Origin: Mucilaginibacter aquariorum
GTDB taxonomy: Bacteria > Bacteroidota > Bacteroidia > Sphingobacteriales > Sphingobacteriaceae
Length of the DNA stretch: 64,000 bases
Direction: 5' to 3'
NCBI RefSeq assembly: GCF_024498135.1
Contig: NZ_JANHOH010000009.1
Span: 62,001 to 126,000 of the forward strand
Shown here: one piece after another, positions 37,513 to 45,941 of the stretch
Layout: each line of letters starts with the position of its first letter
Numbering within the stretch: the stretch's first letter is position 1
Program-made: the position numbers and the translations under genes
The notes under the pieces: generated by a model
The model's input: only the letters and a program-made list of their open reading frames with translations
What the model was told of the DNA's origin: nothing
Databases searched by the model: none

Positions 37513-38073
37513 TTATTTCTTTAAATGGTTATAGCCCTGCGGTAAGCGGGTGTAGCCATGGTTAACAAGCCTATCGGCCAAAACGTTGTAGTAAGCCGGA
37601 TCGGCAGGTAAAGCGGTGCCCAAGCCATCAACATACCTGTTGTATAGGCAAAACAGCGCGGCAATTAATACGGTATCATGTATCTCGATATCGGTTGCGC
37701 CGGCATCTTTCGCTTTCTGAACGATATCGCTTGTTACACTTTTACCGCTTTGCCTGGTAAGCGAAGCAATAGTTAATAATGCTTTCATTTTTTTGCTAAC
37801 AGGGGCGGTATCGATATTCTGTTTTACCTTCTCGGCCGTTTGGCTTTCGCCTGATAACAGATCGGCGGCTGCAGTATGGGCGGTTGTGCAAAATGTGCAT
37901 TCGTTACCATACGATACAACGGTGGCAATAAGTTCGCGCTCGGCTTCGGTAAGCGTGGAAGGGCCGCGCAATAAAAATTGTGTCAGATCGCGGATAGGTT
38001 GTGCAGTACCTTTGCTGTATTCTAACAGGCCGGTAATGCCCGGCAAATGATCTTCAAGTGCTATGTAAGGCAT
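37513..38073 (-). CDS. AhpD-like carboxymuconolactone decarboxylase family protein, copy 3
   Basis: The 186-residue protein is the promoter-proximal member of the operon. It keeps LTEAERELIATVVSYGNECTFCTTAHTAA (CxxCxxxH) and the C-terminal YNRYVDGLGTALP block, and is related to copies 1 and 2. It is 30 bases upstream of the TonB receptor gene. The 145 bases between it and the next gene to the right should hold the operon promoter, and include a 12-base palindrome GGGCTTAAGCCC at 38170-38181. Confidence 0.85.
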   Translation of the reverse strand: MPYIALEDHLPGITGLLEYSKGTAQPIRDLTQFLLRGPSTLTEAERELIATVVSYGNECTFCTTAHTAAADLLSGESQTAEKVKQNIDTAPVSKKMKALLTIASLTRQSGKSVTSDIVQKAKDAGATDIEIHDTVLIAALFCLYNRYVDGLGTALPADPAYYNVLADRLVNHGYTRLPQGYNHLKK

Positions 38074-38218
38074 AAAAAATATTCAATAAATAAAACGGAT
38101 AGAAGGATAGGATATAAGCAGTTGCCGGCCAAACATGGAGCCGGAAATTGCAGAAATAAATTAAAGCGCGGGCTTAAGCCCATGCCCAATTACATCCTCC
38201 GTGAATTATGATTAAATG

Positions 38219-38770
38219 TTATGCAGTAAGATCGGGCGGTTGGCCTAAAGCAGAAAGGTAAATATTAGGCATCATAGATGCTTTGTATATAAATGATGTA
38301 TGCAATGCCCTGGCGGGTACTGCAAGGTCAAATAAAGCAATTGTGTAATTGTATTCGTTATCTATCCCGGTTTTCTTAACGGGTGGGGTATGGTTTTTTT
38401 TAGCCAGCGGACTATCACTTATTTCTTTAGCGGTGATAACGTTATCGTTAACCAGTTTGGTTTTGGTATAGTTAGGTATACACTTCACATACATGGTATC
38501 GCGGGTCATTTTTAGGGCAACGTAGTTGTAGCAATTACCCTTTAGCTGAATCTGGCCGGAAATGTTCTCGTACTGGCGTTGTTCCTGCACATAAGGCATG
38601 CGCACAGGGATTTTGATCTCTACCAGTTCTTCGGGCTTATAATACCCCTTGCCTATCTGTTCGTTTGCAAACTGGTCAGACTCGTTGATGAAATATTGAA
38701 ACAATAACATATACCCACCCATGTTAAACATGAGCACAGCAAGCATAGCTATTGCACAAACTTTTTTCAA
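38219..38770 (-). CDS. Hypothetical exported protein
   Basis: The 183-residue protein starts with a hydrophobic signal or anchor (CAIAMLAVLMFNMGGYMLLF) and continues as a mostly polar domain with no motif I recognise. Export is likely; function is unknown. It ends 146 bases before the AhpD-like operon and could be its first gene, because the strand is the same, but the gap contains a small palindrome and may separate them. Confidence 0.6.
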   Translation of the reverse strand: MKKVCAIAMLAVLMFNMGGYMLLFQYFINESDQFANEQIGKGYYKPEELVEIKIPVRMPYVQEQRQYENISGQIQLKGNCYNYVALKMTRDTMYVKCIPNYTKTKLVNDNVITAKEISDSPLAKKNHTPPVKKTGIDNEYNYTIALFDLAVPARALHTSFIYKASMMPNIYLSALGQPPDLTA

Positions 38771-38976
38771 GTTAGGGGTATTATAATTGGATGTATAAAC
38801 CTAAAGAATAATAGTTTAACATCCAAAACCAAATTAATATTTGTTAATCTAAAATAGTTATCGACCTCAACTTTATTAGATTCTATATTAAATTGCAACC
38901 GCCTACAATAATTTAAAAGCGGTCGGAAAGTATCTTAATAATATCATAAGTGTATTTTTTGAACCGGATTGACAAC

Positions 38977-41427
38977 TTAGTTTTTCACCCGGTCGCTTTC
39001 CTCGCCTGCACCTGTTTGATTATGCTTACGCTGATCCTTTACTGCTTTTCCGAAGCGCATGCTCAAGGTAAGCAATACGGCACGTGAATCTTTCAGTGTT
39101 CGAAAGCTGGCATTCGTTTGATACAGATTGTTGATGGCACCCTGGTTAATGTTCGTATTTAAAATATCATTGACACTGAGTTTAAGCGTAGCGCGTGGAG
39201 ACAGCGTCTTAGAGACCGCTATATTCAGGCGGCCTTTAGCAGCCAACGTAAACTGGGCATCGGTCTGTTTGCTTTGATACTTACCGTCGGTTTGCAAAGT
39301 CCATCCTTTATTGAGCTTGAACTGCAGCATTGCCTGCCCCGAGAAACTGGTGCTGTGGCTTTTTAAGGTACCTGTATAAAAATCGCTTGACTGTCGAAGC
39401 TGCCATAAGTCCCCGCTTAACTCCAGGCTGAACCAGCTGGCCGGATCGAAACTTGCATCTGCATTCAAAGCATACAATTTTGTGCTACCAATATTTCCCG
39501 GGCGGCTATAATAATAGCCGTTACGGATTTCTATAGTTTCTGTCGACCTATCGCGGATGTCAGTATAGGTTATGGTTACTGAAATCCTATCTTTATAAAT
39601 ATAACCTAACTCAACGTTCCCCGAATAAGAGGGCAGCAGGTAAGGGTTACCGATATAGAAGGTATATTTATCCAGCGGAGAAATAAAGGGATTTAAGTCC
39701 TGATAGTAAGGCCGCTCAATCCGGCGTCCGTAGGTCATTTTTACCTGGTGATCACCCAGTGTATCCAATTTATACAGAAGATAAAGAGTTGGGAACAATC
39801 CTGTATAATTCCGGTTAAAAGCAGAGTCGGGCTTTTGTGTGTTGCCCAACTGGTGTCCACGGGAATCTGTATTTTCTATGCGGAGACCGGCCTGTATGCT
39901 TAATCTTTTAAAATCCTTATTTAAATTGACATAACCAGCGTTGATGGCTTCCTTGTATAAAAAGTGGTTGGTCTTGTCATTGTCCGTAATTGCACTTCCG
40001 TTTACTATGTTGAAATAATTAGCTTGATTATTAGTATTGGTATAGCTGCTTTTTACACCGGATTCCAGTTTCCAGCCACCGGCCAATGGCTGACTGTAGT
40101 CCGCCTTGGCCGAATAGATATGAATATCGGCAGGAAGGTTGCCATTAAGCTGATCCACAGATACAGAACCGGTTGTTGCTTGGCTTTGGTTTAAAAAAGT
40201 TTGATTATTATCCGTCGCAAAAGCCAGGTAATCCAGATTGGCGGTAAGCTCAGGTCCATCTTTTTTAAAGGTATGCTTGTAATTTAGATTAACACTGCTA
40301 TTTTTGAACTTACCCTGCTCCTTGTTTTTTGATATAATGGATGAATCCGGCTGGCCGGCAACATTAAATAACTGACCTTTGCTGTTATTGAATTGATCCG
40401 GCAAACGAATGATGCCGTTGAACAGCACGCCAATGGTGGTATTTTCAGATGAATACAAGTCCATACCCAGTTTCGCATTGTATCCGCTGCTTTTGGTGCG
40501 GATGTAAGAATTCTGGGTAAGCGCGCCCGATGGCTGCCCCGCGTTATAAAAGTAGCTGCGGTTAATGTCTATATCGTTAAAGCCATTGCTGAATGTGTAA
40601 GCAAAGGTGCCAAACACATTTATCTTGTCTTTCCGATAGTTAAAATCCATGCTGTTATTCGTCGCTGTGTACCGGCTTTGACGCAAACCAAAGCTCATCC
40701 CCAGGTTAAACCCTTTTACTTTCGTTTTCTTTGTTTTGATATTGATGATACCGGCGGTTCCGGCTGCATCGTATTTGGCAGGCGGATTGGTCATCAGTTC
40801 GATCTGCGATAAGGTTGATGAGGGCATCGAGCGCAAATAGTTTTCCAGATCGCTACCTGAAAGATAAGTAGGTTTATCATCTATATAGATCGCTACGCCG
40901 GATTTCCCATGAAAACTAATCTGTCCGGCCTGGTCGATATTTACTCCAGGCGACTTCTCCAGCACCTCCAGCGCAGTCGTACCTGCATTGCTGATCAGTG
41001 CATCTACATTGACGACCGTGCGATCGATCTTTTGCTCGAGGAATGCCTTTTTGGATGTGATCACTACTTCTTGCAGACTTTTGACAGATGTTTGCATGAT
41101 GATCGGGTTTAAACTGATTAGCAGGTGCTGGGCATCAACTGCAATTTGGCCGCTTTGAAAAGGCATTTTGCCAACGGAAGCAACTTTTAAATAAAAGGAG
41201 CCGGTACTGCTTATACCAATGTTAAAACTCCCGCCTGCAAGTGTAAGTTCATACTTTACAGGTATTGAATCGCTCAACCGCATGAGGGATATCGCGGCAC
41301 CTTCAACAGGTCGGCCATTTTCATCTGCAACTTTCCCTGATATTTTGCCGCTGATTGTTTGGGCAAATAGAAAATCTGGGGCAAAGCAAAGCCCTATGGC
41401 CAAGAATGCCATGATTAATAATTTCAT
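38977..41427 (-). CDS. TonB-receptor-like outer-membrane beta-barrel protein
   Basis: The 816-residue protein has a signal peptide (ending LFAQ), an Ig-like regulatory domain (about 24-110, ISGKVADENGRPVEGA), a plug-like segment (about 120-235, with LEKSPGVNID, GVAIYIDDKPTYL and AAGTAGIINIKTKK) and a large barrel of the OMP_b-brl_3 type. It is the last gene of the leftward series that begins with the ECF sigma factor gene at 43413. Such proteins are often induced by their ECF sigma factor. Substrate and even transport activity are unknown. Confidence 0.85.
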   Translation of the reverse strand: MKLLIMAFLAIGLCFAPDFLFAQTISGKISGKVADENGRPVEGAAISLMRLSDSIPVKYELTLAGGSFNIGISSTGSFYLKVASVGKMPFQSGQIAVDAQHLLISLNPIIMQTSVKSLQEVVITSKKAFLEQKIDRTVVNVDALISNAGTTALEVLEKSPGVNIDQAGQISFHGKSGVAIYIDDKPTYLSGSDLENYLRSMPSSTLSQIELMTNPPAKYDAAGTAGIINIKTKKTKVKGFNLGMSFGLRQSRYTATNNSMDFNYRKDKINVFGTFAYTFSNGFNDIDINRSYFYNAGQPSGALTQNSYIRTKSSGYNAKLGMDLYSSENTTIGVLFNGIIRLPDQFNNSKGQLFNVAGQPDSSIISKNKEQGKFKNSSVNLNYKHTFKKDGPELTANLDYLAFATDNNQTFLNQSQATTGSVSVDQLNGNLPADIHIYSAKADYSQPLAGGWKLESGVKSSYTNTNNQANYFNIVNGSAITDNDKTNHFLYKEAINAGYVNLNKDFKRLSIQAGLRIENTDSRGHQLGNTQKPDSAFNRNYTGLFPTLYLLYKLDTLGDHQVKMTYGRRIERPYYQDLNPFISPLDKYTFYIGNPYLLPSYSGNVELGYIYKDRISVTITYTDIRDRSTETIEIRNGYYYSRPGNIGSTKLYALNADASFDPASWFSLELSGDLWQLRQSSDFYTGTLKSHSTSFSGQAMLQFKLNKGWTLQTDGKYQSKQTDAQFTLAAKGRLNIAVSKTLSPRATLKLSVNDILNTNINQGAINNLYQTNASFRTLKDSRAVLLTLSMRFGKAVKDQRKHNQTGAGEESDRVKN

Positions 41428-41461
41428 AAAAGTGTTTTAATTAATAGAGGATTGGATTGAA

Positions 41462-41806
41462 TTAATATTGAATAAGAATATCACTGATGCCCCGGCACAT
41501 CTTTTTAATATGAGCTGTCGCGATAGCAGAGTTAGATCGCTTATCTGCCGTAATAGTTAAATCTCCTTCTGAGATTTTTATATGGAAGTTTGCATTTTCT
41601 TTTCTGAGTATGGCGGTGCAACTATCCATATACCTGGTTACTTCAGGCGTCGATCCCGAGTAAAAGGAAGCCTTAAACGTATAACCGGATTTTGCGTCTT
41701 TGATGGAAAGAAGCGTTTCGCCCTTGCGTTTATTTTGAAGAAAAAATGCAAAACAAAAGCATATCAATAACAGGGCGGTTATAATTGTCGGGATAAATTT
41801 CTTCAT
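41462..41806 (-). CDS. Small hypothetical anchored protein
   Basis: From ATG 41806 the protein has 114 residues: an N-terminal membrane segment (FIPTIITALLLICFCFAFFL) followed by a small polar domain with two cysteines (MDSCTAIL and KMCRGISDIL). The frame could begin at 41839, but the shorter start gives a normal anchor. I do not recognise a family. It lies between the 41891 gene and the barrel gene in the sigma-factor operon. Confidence 0.6.
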   Translation of the reverse strand: MKKFIPTIITALLLICFCFAFFLQNKRKGETLLSIKDAKSGYTFKASFYSGSTPEVTRYMDSCTAILRKENANFHIKISEGDLTITADKRSNSAIATAHIKKMCRGISDILIQY

Positions 41807-41890
41807 TTTTTGATTTGTTAATGTTTCCAAAGCAGGCATAGCATTCCCATACCCTTCAGAGTTTTTATTTTTTGAACAGAACGAGTGTTA

Positions 41891-42322
41891 TTATTTATCC
41901 AGTCGACTGGCCAGGAGGAAATGACCAAGGAAGCTTATTGATAAACAAAATGCAATGACCATGAGTGCATAGATATCTGAGAGATGATAACAGCCGATTA
42001 TGCCAAGCCCGGCAGCAATACCGCAAAGTGCGCAAAACCATTTGAGGCTATTCCTGACCTCATTTTTACCTGTTGCCATCAACTGTGAAACTACGGTTTC
42101 CGGAGTGCCCATCTCTACCATCTTCTTCTTAAGACCATTATCCAGGAAGAGCCTGATCATCGTAAGGATGAAACTGGTAACCATAAAGATCATCAGCAGG
42201 ATAACGATATTGCGAACAAACTCCTCGAAAGTAGCTCTGTCGCTCATTAAGCTGGTATTACTCTCCGCGTGTGCAACCAAAGCACCCGGGAGTAATAGAA
42301 GGGTTATAAATATCTTTTTCAT
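41891..42322 (-). CDS. Small membrane protein, DUF6249-like
   Basis: The 143-residue protein has a signal peptide (ending LVAHA) and three hydrophobic segments (about 36-60, 96-113 and 118-138) flanking a basic cytoplasmic loop (NGLKKKMVEMG). The layout resembles DUF6249-type proteins found next to ECF sigma/anti-sigma pairs in Bacteroidota. It follows the anti-sigma gene by 45 bases, so it probably belongs to the same envelope-stress unit. Function is unknown. Confidence 0.6.
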   Translation of the reverse strand: MKKIFITLLLLPGALVAHAESNTSLMSDRATFEEFVRNIVILLMIFMVTSFILTMIRLFLDNGLKKKMVEMGTPETVVSQLMATGKNEVRNSLKWFCALCGIAAGLGIIGCYHLSDIYALMVIAFCLSISFLGHFLLASRLDK

Positions 42323-42367
42323 TGTTTTTTGATTTGCTTTTATACCTGATGAGACCGGTTACCCAAC

Positions 42368-42823
42368 TTATAGTTGCAATTTTTTTACATTTAAAAGTGT
42401 GTGTAGCTGCTTTTGATGGGTTTTAACCATTTCAACAGCCTGAAAAATTAAGATAATGACTGCTGCGGTAATTGCCGTTACCATTAGCACCATTGATGCA
42501 CCCGTAATAACCGCCTCCATGTATGACCAGAAGAACATCGTTAAAAAGGCAATTAGTGATACAGAGAATACTGATATTAATATTGCAGTCCATGGGAATG
42601 CACGCTTTGGCTCCGGTAATTGTTTCAGGACAAGATTTGATAGGTCAAAATCAAACTGTGGTTTTGCCTGGTCTTGAATACCATTAAAAAGCAACCGGTA
42701 GTTGGCAGCCCTCGTTTGGCAGTTTACGCAGTCGTGGATATGTATTTTCAGTTGTTCGCTGGTCACTTCCGGTTCAGCTACATAAAGCTGTATCTCCGCA
42801 TCGGTAAGATGTGCTGTTATCAT
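42368..42823 (-). CDS. Membrane anti-sigma factor
   Basis: The 151-residue protein has an N-terminal zinc-finger-like anti-sigma motif (HIHDCVNCQTRAANY, with His and CxxC) and two membrane segments (about 76-98 and 103-128). It overlaps the ECF sigma gene by 4 bases, so translation is coupled. By family knowledge it holds the sigma factor inactive at the inner membrane until a signal releases it. Confidence 0.8.
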   Translation of the reverse strand: MITAHLTDAEIQLYVAEPEVTSEQLKIHIHDCVNCQTRAANYRLLFNGIQDQAKPQFDFDLSNLVLKQLPEPKRAFPWTAILISVFSVSLIAFLTMFFWSYMEAVITGASMVLMVTAITAAVIILIFQAVEMVKTHQKQLHTLLNVKKLQL

Positions 42824-43413
42824 AACTCGTTCCTTTTATGTTTTAATAAGATGTTTTCCTTTAGTGTTTTTCTTGCCCTGAAAATATAATTTTTAACTGT
42901 GCCTTCCGGTAGAGAAGTAATCTCAGCGATCTCTGCGTAGCTTAGTTCCTCCTGGTGATATAAGGAAATAAGTGTTTTGTAAAGTGGCTTAAGCTGTTCT
43001 ATCTCCGTATGAAGCATCTCGGCCAGTTCTTTGCTAAACAGCTTTTCTTCAGTGTCATTCCTCACATCGTTGTTAAAGCTGTTTTCGGAAATTTCGCCGT
43101 CTTCCCCAAAATTGTCTATGAGCACCAGCTTCTTTTTCTCCAGATAATGGAGGCAGGTATTATAAGCGATCTGACCGATCCAGGTAGATAATTTGGATTG
43201 AAACTTAAAGCCACTAAGATTTTTGAAAGCCTTCAGGTAAACATCCTGGGCAATGTCTTTTCGGTCGCCGGGGTTGCTTATCATTTTAAAGGTCATTTGC
43301 GCAACCAGTCCCTCCGTCTTTTTAATGATCAAACCAAAAGTATATCGATCACCGTTTAATACCGCTGTTACCAAACGTTGGTCGCTCAATTTTTCATCCT
43401 TTTGGTTACTCAC
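42820..43413 (-). CDS. ECF-type RNA polymerase sigma factor
   Basis: The 197-residue protein has sigma region 2 (about 25-95, with DIAQDVYLKAFKNLSGFKF and STWIGQIAYNTCLHYL) and region 4 (about 130-185, LSYAEIAEITSLPEGTVKNY, a helix-turn-helix), joined by an acidic linker. Region 1 and 3 are absent, as in ECF sigma factors. It heads a leftward operon with its anti-sigma factor, two small envelope proteins and an outer-membrane barrel, and probably drives its own operon. Confidence 0.9.
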   Translation of the reverse strand: MSNQKDEKLSDQRLVTAVLNGDRYTFGLIIKKTEGLVAQMTFKMISNPGDRKDIAQDVYLKAFKNLSGFKFQSKLSTWIGQIAYNTCLHYLEKKKLVLIDNFGEDGEISENSFNNDVRNDTEEKLFSKELAEMLHTEIEQLKPLYKTLISLYHQEELSYAEIAEITSLPEGTVKNYIFRARKTLKENILLKHKRNEL

Positions 43414-43886
43414 TGTTGATTAGACCGGCTAACGTACTTTATGTTGCAAATTATTTTAAAACACATAGCAGCGATAATTACACGCCAAATGTCTATGAAA
43501 CTATTATTAGGCAGGAACTGTAAAAGAGTTTTCATCCCAGACTGGACCTATTTAAGCCGGGCTTGCCCACGTTGGCAGAATGGAAAAAGGGACTGGCTGA
43601 AAATCTTTAAATTTTTACTGATGATGCTGACTTGACAACAGATACTGCGTAATCAATCGGCAATTTGATTTAAAGCTGTAGACGATACTTCAGGACCTAT
43701 TAAAAATAGGTAATGCTTCTGATGGGCAGAAGCTATTACCTTACCAATTACTAGGGAGGAAGTCTGCGCTATACCGGCCCTGCAACAGGCGTTATCAGGG
43801 GGCGTCAGCGACTTCATATTTTTATATTTTATGCAGAATGTTCAACACCGGGCCATTACACTGAACTTACCCGTGCTGAGCCTTCC
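43414..43886. other. 473-bp gap between sigma-factor operon and fructan operon
   Basis: The gap contains the sigma-operon promoter region next to 43413 and the fructan-operon terminator at 43709-43740. A 64-codon plus-strand frame at 43441-43635 shows no protein-like features. I see no other structure. Confidence 0.5.
43709..43740 (-). terminator. Terminator of the fructan operon
   Basis: On the minus strand GGTAATAGCTTCTG pairs with CAGAAGCATTACC, one bulged base and 13 pairs, with the sequence then running into CTATTTTTAA. It lies about 150 bases past the last gene (GH32, stop 43887) and suits the leftward operon. Confidence 0.7.
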
Positions 43887-45890
43887 TTATTTTGTCCAGA
43901 TCGATTTCAATTGCCAGACATCCAATTTGGTTAAAACAGCCTTACCGTTTTTTGCATAAAATGAGAGGGCTTTGCTTTGTACAGAGGGAAATATCTGACA
44001 GGTAATAGCCACCTCTCCCCTGTTGCCGAACAGCTCTACCACCGACCTGTCGAGCAGGAGATGCAGCTTTAGTTTTTTGTTTTCCATATTTAAATCTGCC
44101 GAATAACTGCCCGGGAATGCAGGACTGAAGGAAACGTTTCCGGAGTTTGAACGGTCAACCGTCAGTCGGCCGCTTTTTACGTCATAGGAGAGCACTGTTT
44201 TTTCATCACCGTTACCGGCTATCGTAAACCCGGCCTCTGTCGCTGTACCCAGGTCGATCTCGGCTATCAGTTCGTAAGTATTATTAAACGCAGTTGCTTT
44301 GGGCAAGGGCAATACACCCGAAACCTTTTTATTCGTCAGCTGAAAATGCGTTGTGCGCAGTTCTTTTATTGCTTCGACCGGCTGCTGTACCAATTTAACA
44401 CCCTCTGGAAATGAGCTTAGGGAAACTGTGCGCGGAAAAGTATGACCGCCTTTCCACGGGGTCGTCGGGATCTCACGTGCATATAACCAGCTTCCTATCC
44501 AGGCCACCCAGGTTCTAGTTAAGGTATCTTCGGGCGTATCAATCCATGAACGTACGGCATAAAAGTCCGGTCCGTAATCGATCCACCGGGCCTTCTCCCA
44601 GGCGGCATCAGCAGGCTGATCTGCAAGCATGATCTGATCAACCAGGATATGCCGAAAATCGCCATCTCCTTTATCAACTATTTGAACGGTCGCTTTTTTA
44701 CCGGCAAACTCGGACACATCCCACGTTTTCCAGTATAATACCTCCGTATTTAAGCCACTCATGGTACGCACTGCTTTCCCGTCAACCAACAGGTCCATGT
44801 GCAGGTCCTGGGGATATGCTCCTCCGCCTAATAGAAAATTCATATACTTTTTGGTAATCGTAAACTCTGGAGAGATAAGGGTACCTGCCCCTTTATCGCT
44901 ATTATGAAAGCTGTTAACAAACTTCTTTCCTTCAAAACCAATGACCGGGCCCTGCAAATTTACCGGTCCCGTTTCCGGCCTGTCCGAAAAAGCATCCCCT
45001 TCTATCTTCCAGCCCGCATAACCGTTTTCAAAATCAAACAGTACCTGCCCGGTGTTTTTCACCTCCCCGCTTTTTAATTTTACCAAATCTTGTTCAAAAT
45101 TATCATCCAGACGGAATGTTCTGCCGTCGAACTCACCGACAAAATACTGCCCGGCCAGGGGTTGAACGGATACGGCGAGTACCCATTTTTTTTGCTTCCT
45201 ATTTCCGTCAACAAACAATGGAAAAAGATCGGGGCATTCCCAAACCCCTTTCACCGCGCCGACAGGGCCGAAATCACTCAGGTGTTCCCAATGTTTCAGG
45301 TCAGGTGAGCCGTAAAAACTGATTTTTTGCTGTGCAGCCAATGCAACCGCCATCACCCATTTTTTTGATTCTTTATGCCAGAATACCTGGGGGTCACGGA
45401 ATTCTGTTGAATTAAAGTCAATGACAGGATTGCCTTCATATATTTGCCAGCTCTTGCCGTCATCATTAGAGTGGGCGATACACTGATATTGCGTGCGGTT
45501 ACTTCTTTGCAAGCCGGAGTAGATCGCAACCAAAGGCCCTTTTCCATCCTTGCCAAAGCCGCTCGTATTATCCTTGTCATAAACTGCCGAACCAGACATC
45601 TGCGTTTCTTTATCCGTCGATAAACGTGCACGTTTTCCCAAGCGCCAGTGAACCAAATCCGTACTTACGGCCATTCCATTGTTAACATGATAGGCGCCTT
45701 TGTAATAGATGAGGTCCGTAGGGTCAAATAATGCGCCCGCTTTTGCGGTTAAATGGTATTGCGGCCTGTAGGGCTCGAGGAAAAGGTTCGCGGTATCAGC
45801 CGCGCTAACCGGACGATCCTGACATAATGAATTGAATCCCGGCAGGGATAACAGACAGACGCCAAGTGTGATAATGAATTCTTTCTTCAT
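43887..45890 (-). CDS. GH32 fructan-hydrolase with inserted sandwich domain
   Basis: The 667-residue protein has an export signal, a GH32 five-bladed propeller and C-terminal sandwich (about 510-660). The nucleophile loop reads GALFDPTDLIYY, with Asp56, instead of the usual WMNDPNG. The RDP (FRDPQVFW) and EC (WECPDLF) motifs are standard, so the catalytic triad is present. About 150 residues (near 290-440, starting GQVLFDFENGYAGW) are inserted late in the propeller and look like a carbohydrate-binding sandwich. It should release fructose from levan or inulin, or cut them internally. It is the last gene of the susCD operon, 51 bases after the GH91 gene. Confidence 0.85.
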   Translation of the reverse strand: MKKEFIITLGVCLLSLPGFNSLCQDRPVSAADTANLFLEPYRPQYHLTAKAGALFDPTDLIYYKGAYHVNNGMAVSTDLVHWRLGKRARLSTDKETQMSGSAVYDKDNTSGFGKDGKGPLVAIYSGLQRSNRTQYQCIAHSNDDGKSWQIYEGNPVIDFNSTEFRDPQVFWHKESKKWVMAVALAAQQKISFYGSPDLKHWEHLSDFGPVGAVKGVWECPDLFPLFVDGNRKQKKWVLAVSVQPLAGQYFVGEFDGRTFRLDDNFEQDLVKLKSGEVKNTGQVLFDFENGYAGWKIEGDAFSDRPETGPVNLQGPVIGFEGKKFVNSFHNSDKGAGTLISPEFTITKKYMNFLLGGGAYPQDLHMDLLVDGKAVRTMSGLNTEVLYWKTWDVSEFAGKKATVQIVDKGDGDFRHILVDQIMLADQPADAAWEKARWIDYGPDFYAVRSWIDTPEDTLTRTWVAWIGSWLYAREIPTTPWKGGHTFPRTVSLSSFPEGVKLVQQPVEAIKELRTTHFQLTNKKVSGVLPLPKATAFNNTYELIAEIDLGTATEAGFTIAGNGDEKTVLSYDVKSGRLTVDRSNSGNVSFSPAFPGSYSADLNMENKKLKLHLLLDRSVVELFGNRGEVAITCQIFPSVQSKALSFYAKNGKAVLTKLDVWQLKSIWTK

Positions 45891-45941
45891 AGGTTTATTT
45901 GGGTTTATTGTTTATGATCATCAAAATCTTCTGCGCATCGG

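Noticed and set aside
38170..38181. Palindrome GGGCTTAAGCCC as a terminator
   Set aside because: Too short, without loop or T-run; noted only as a possible protein site.
43441..43635. 64-codon plus-strand ORF
   Set aside because: No protein-like features, no promoter, and it overlaps the sigma operon control region.
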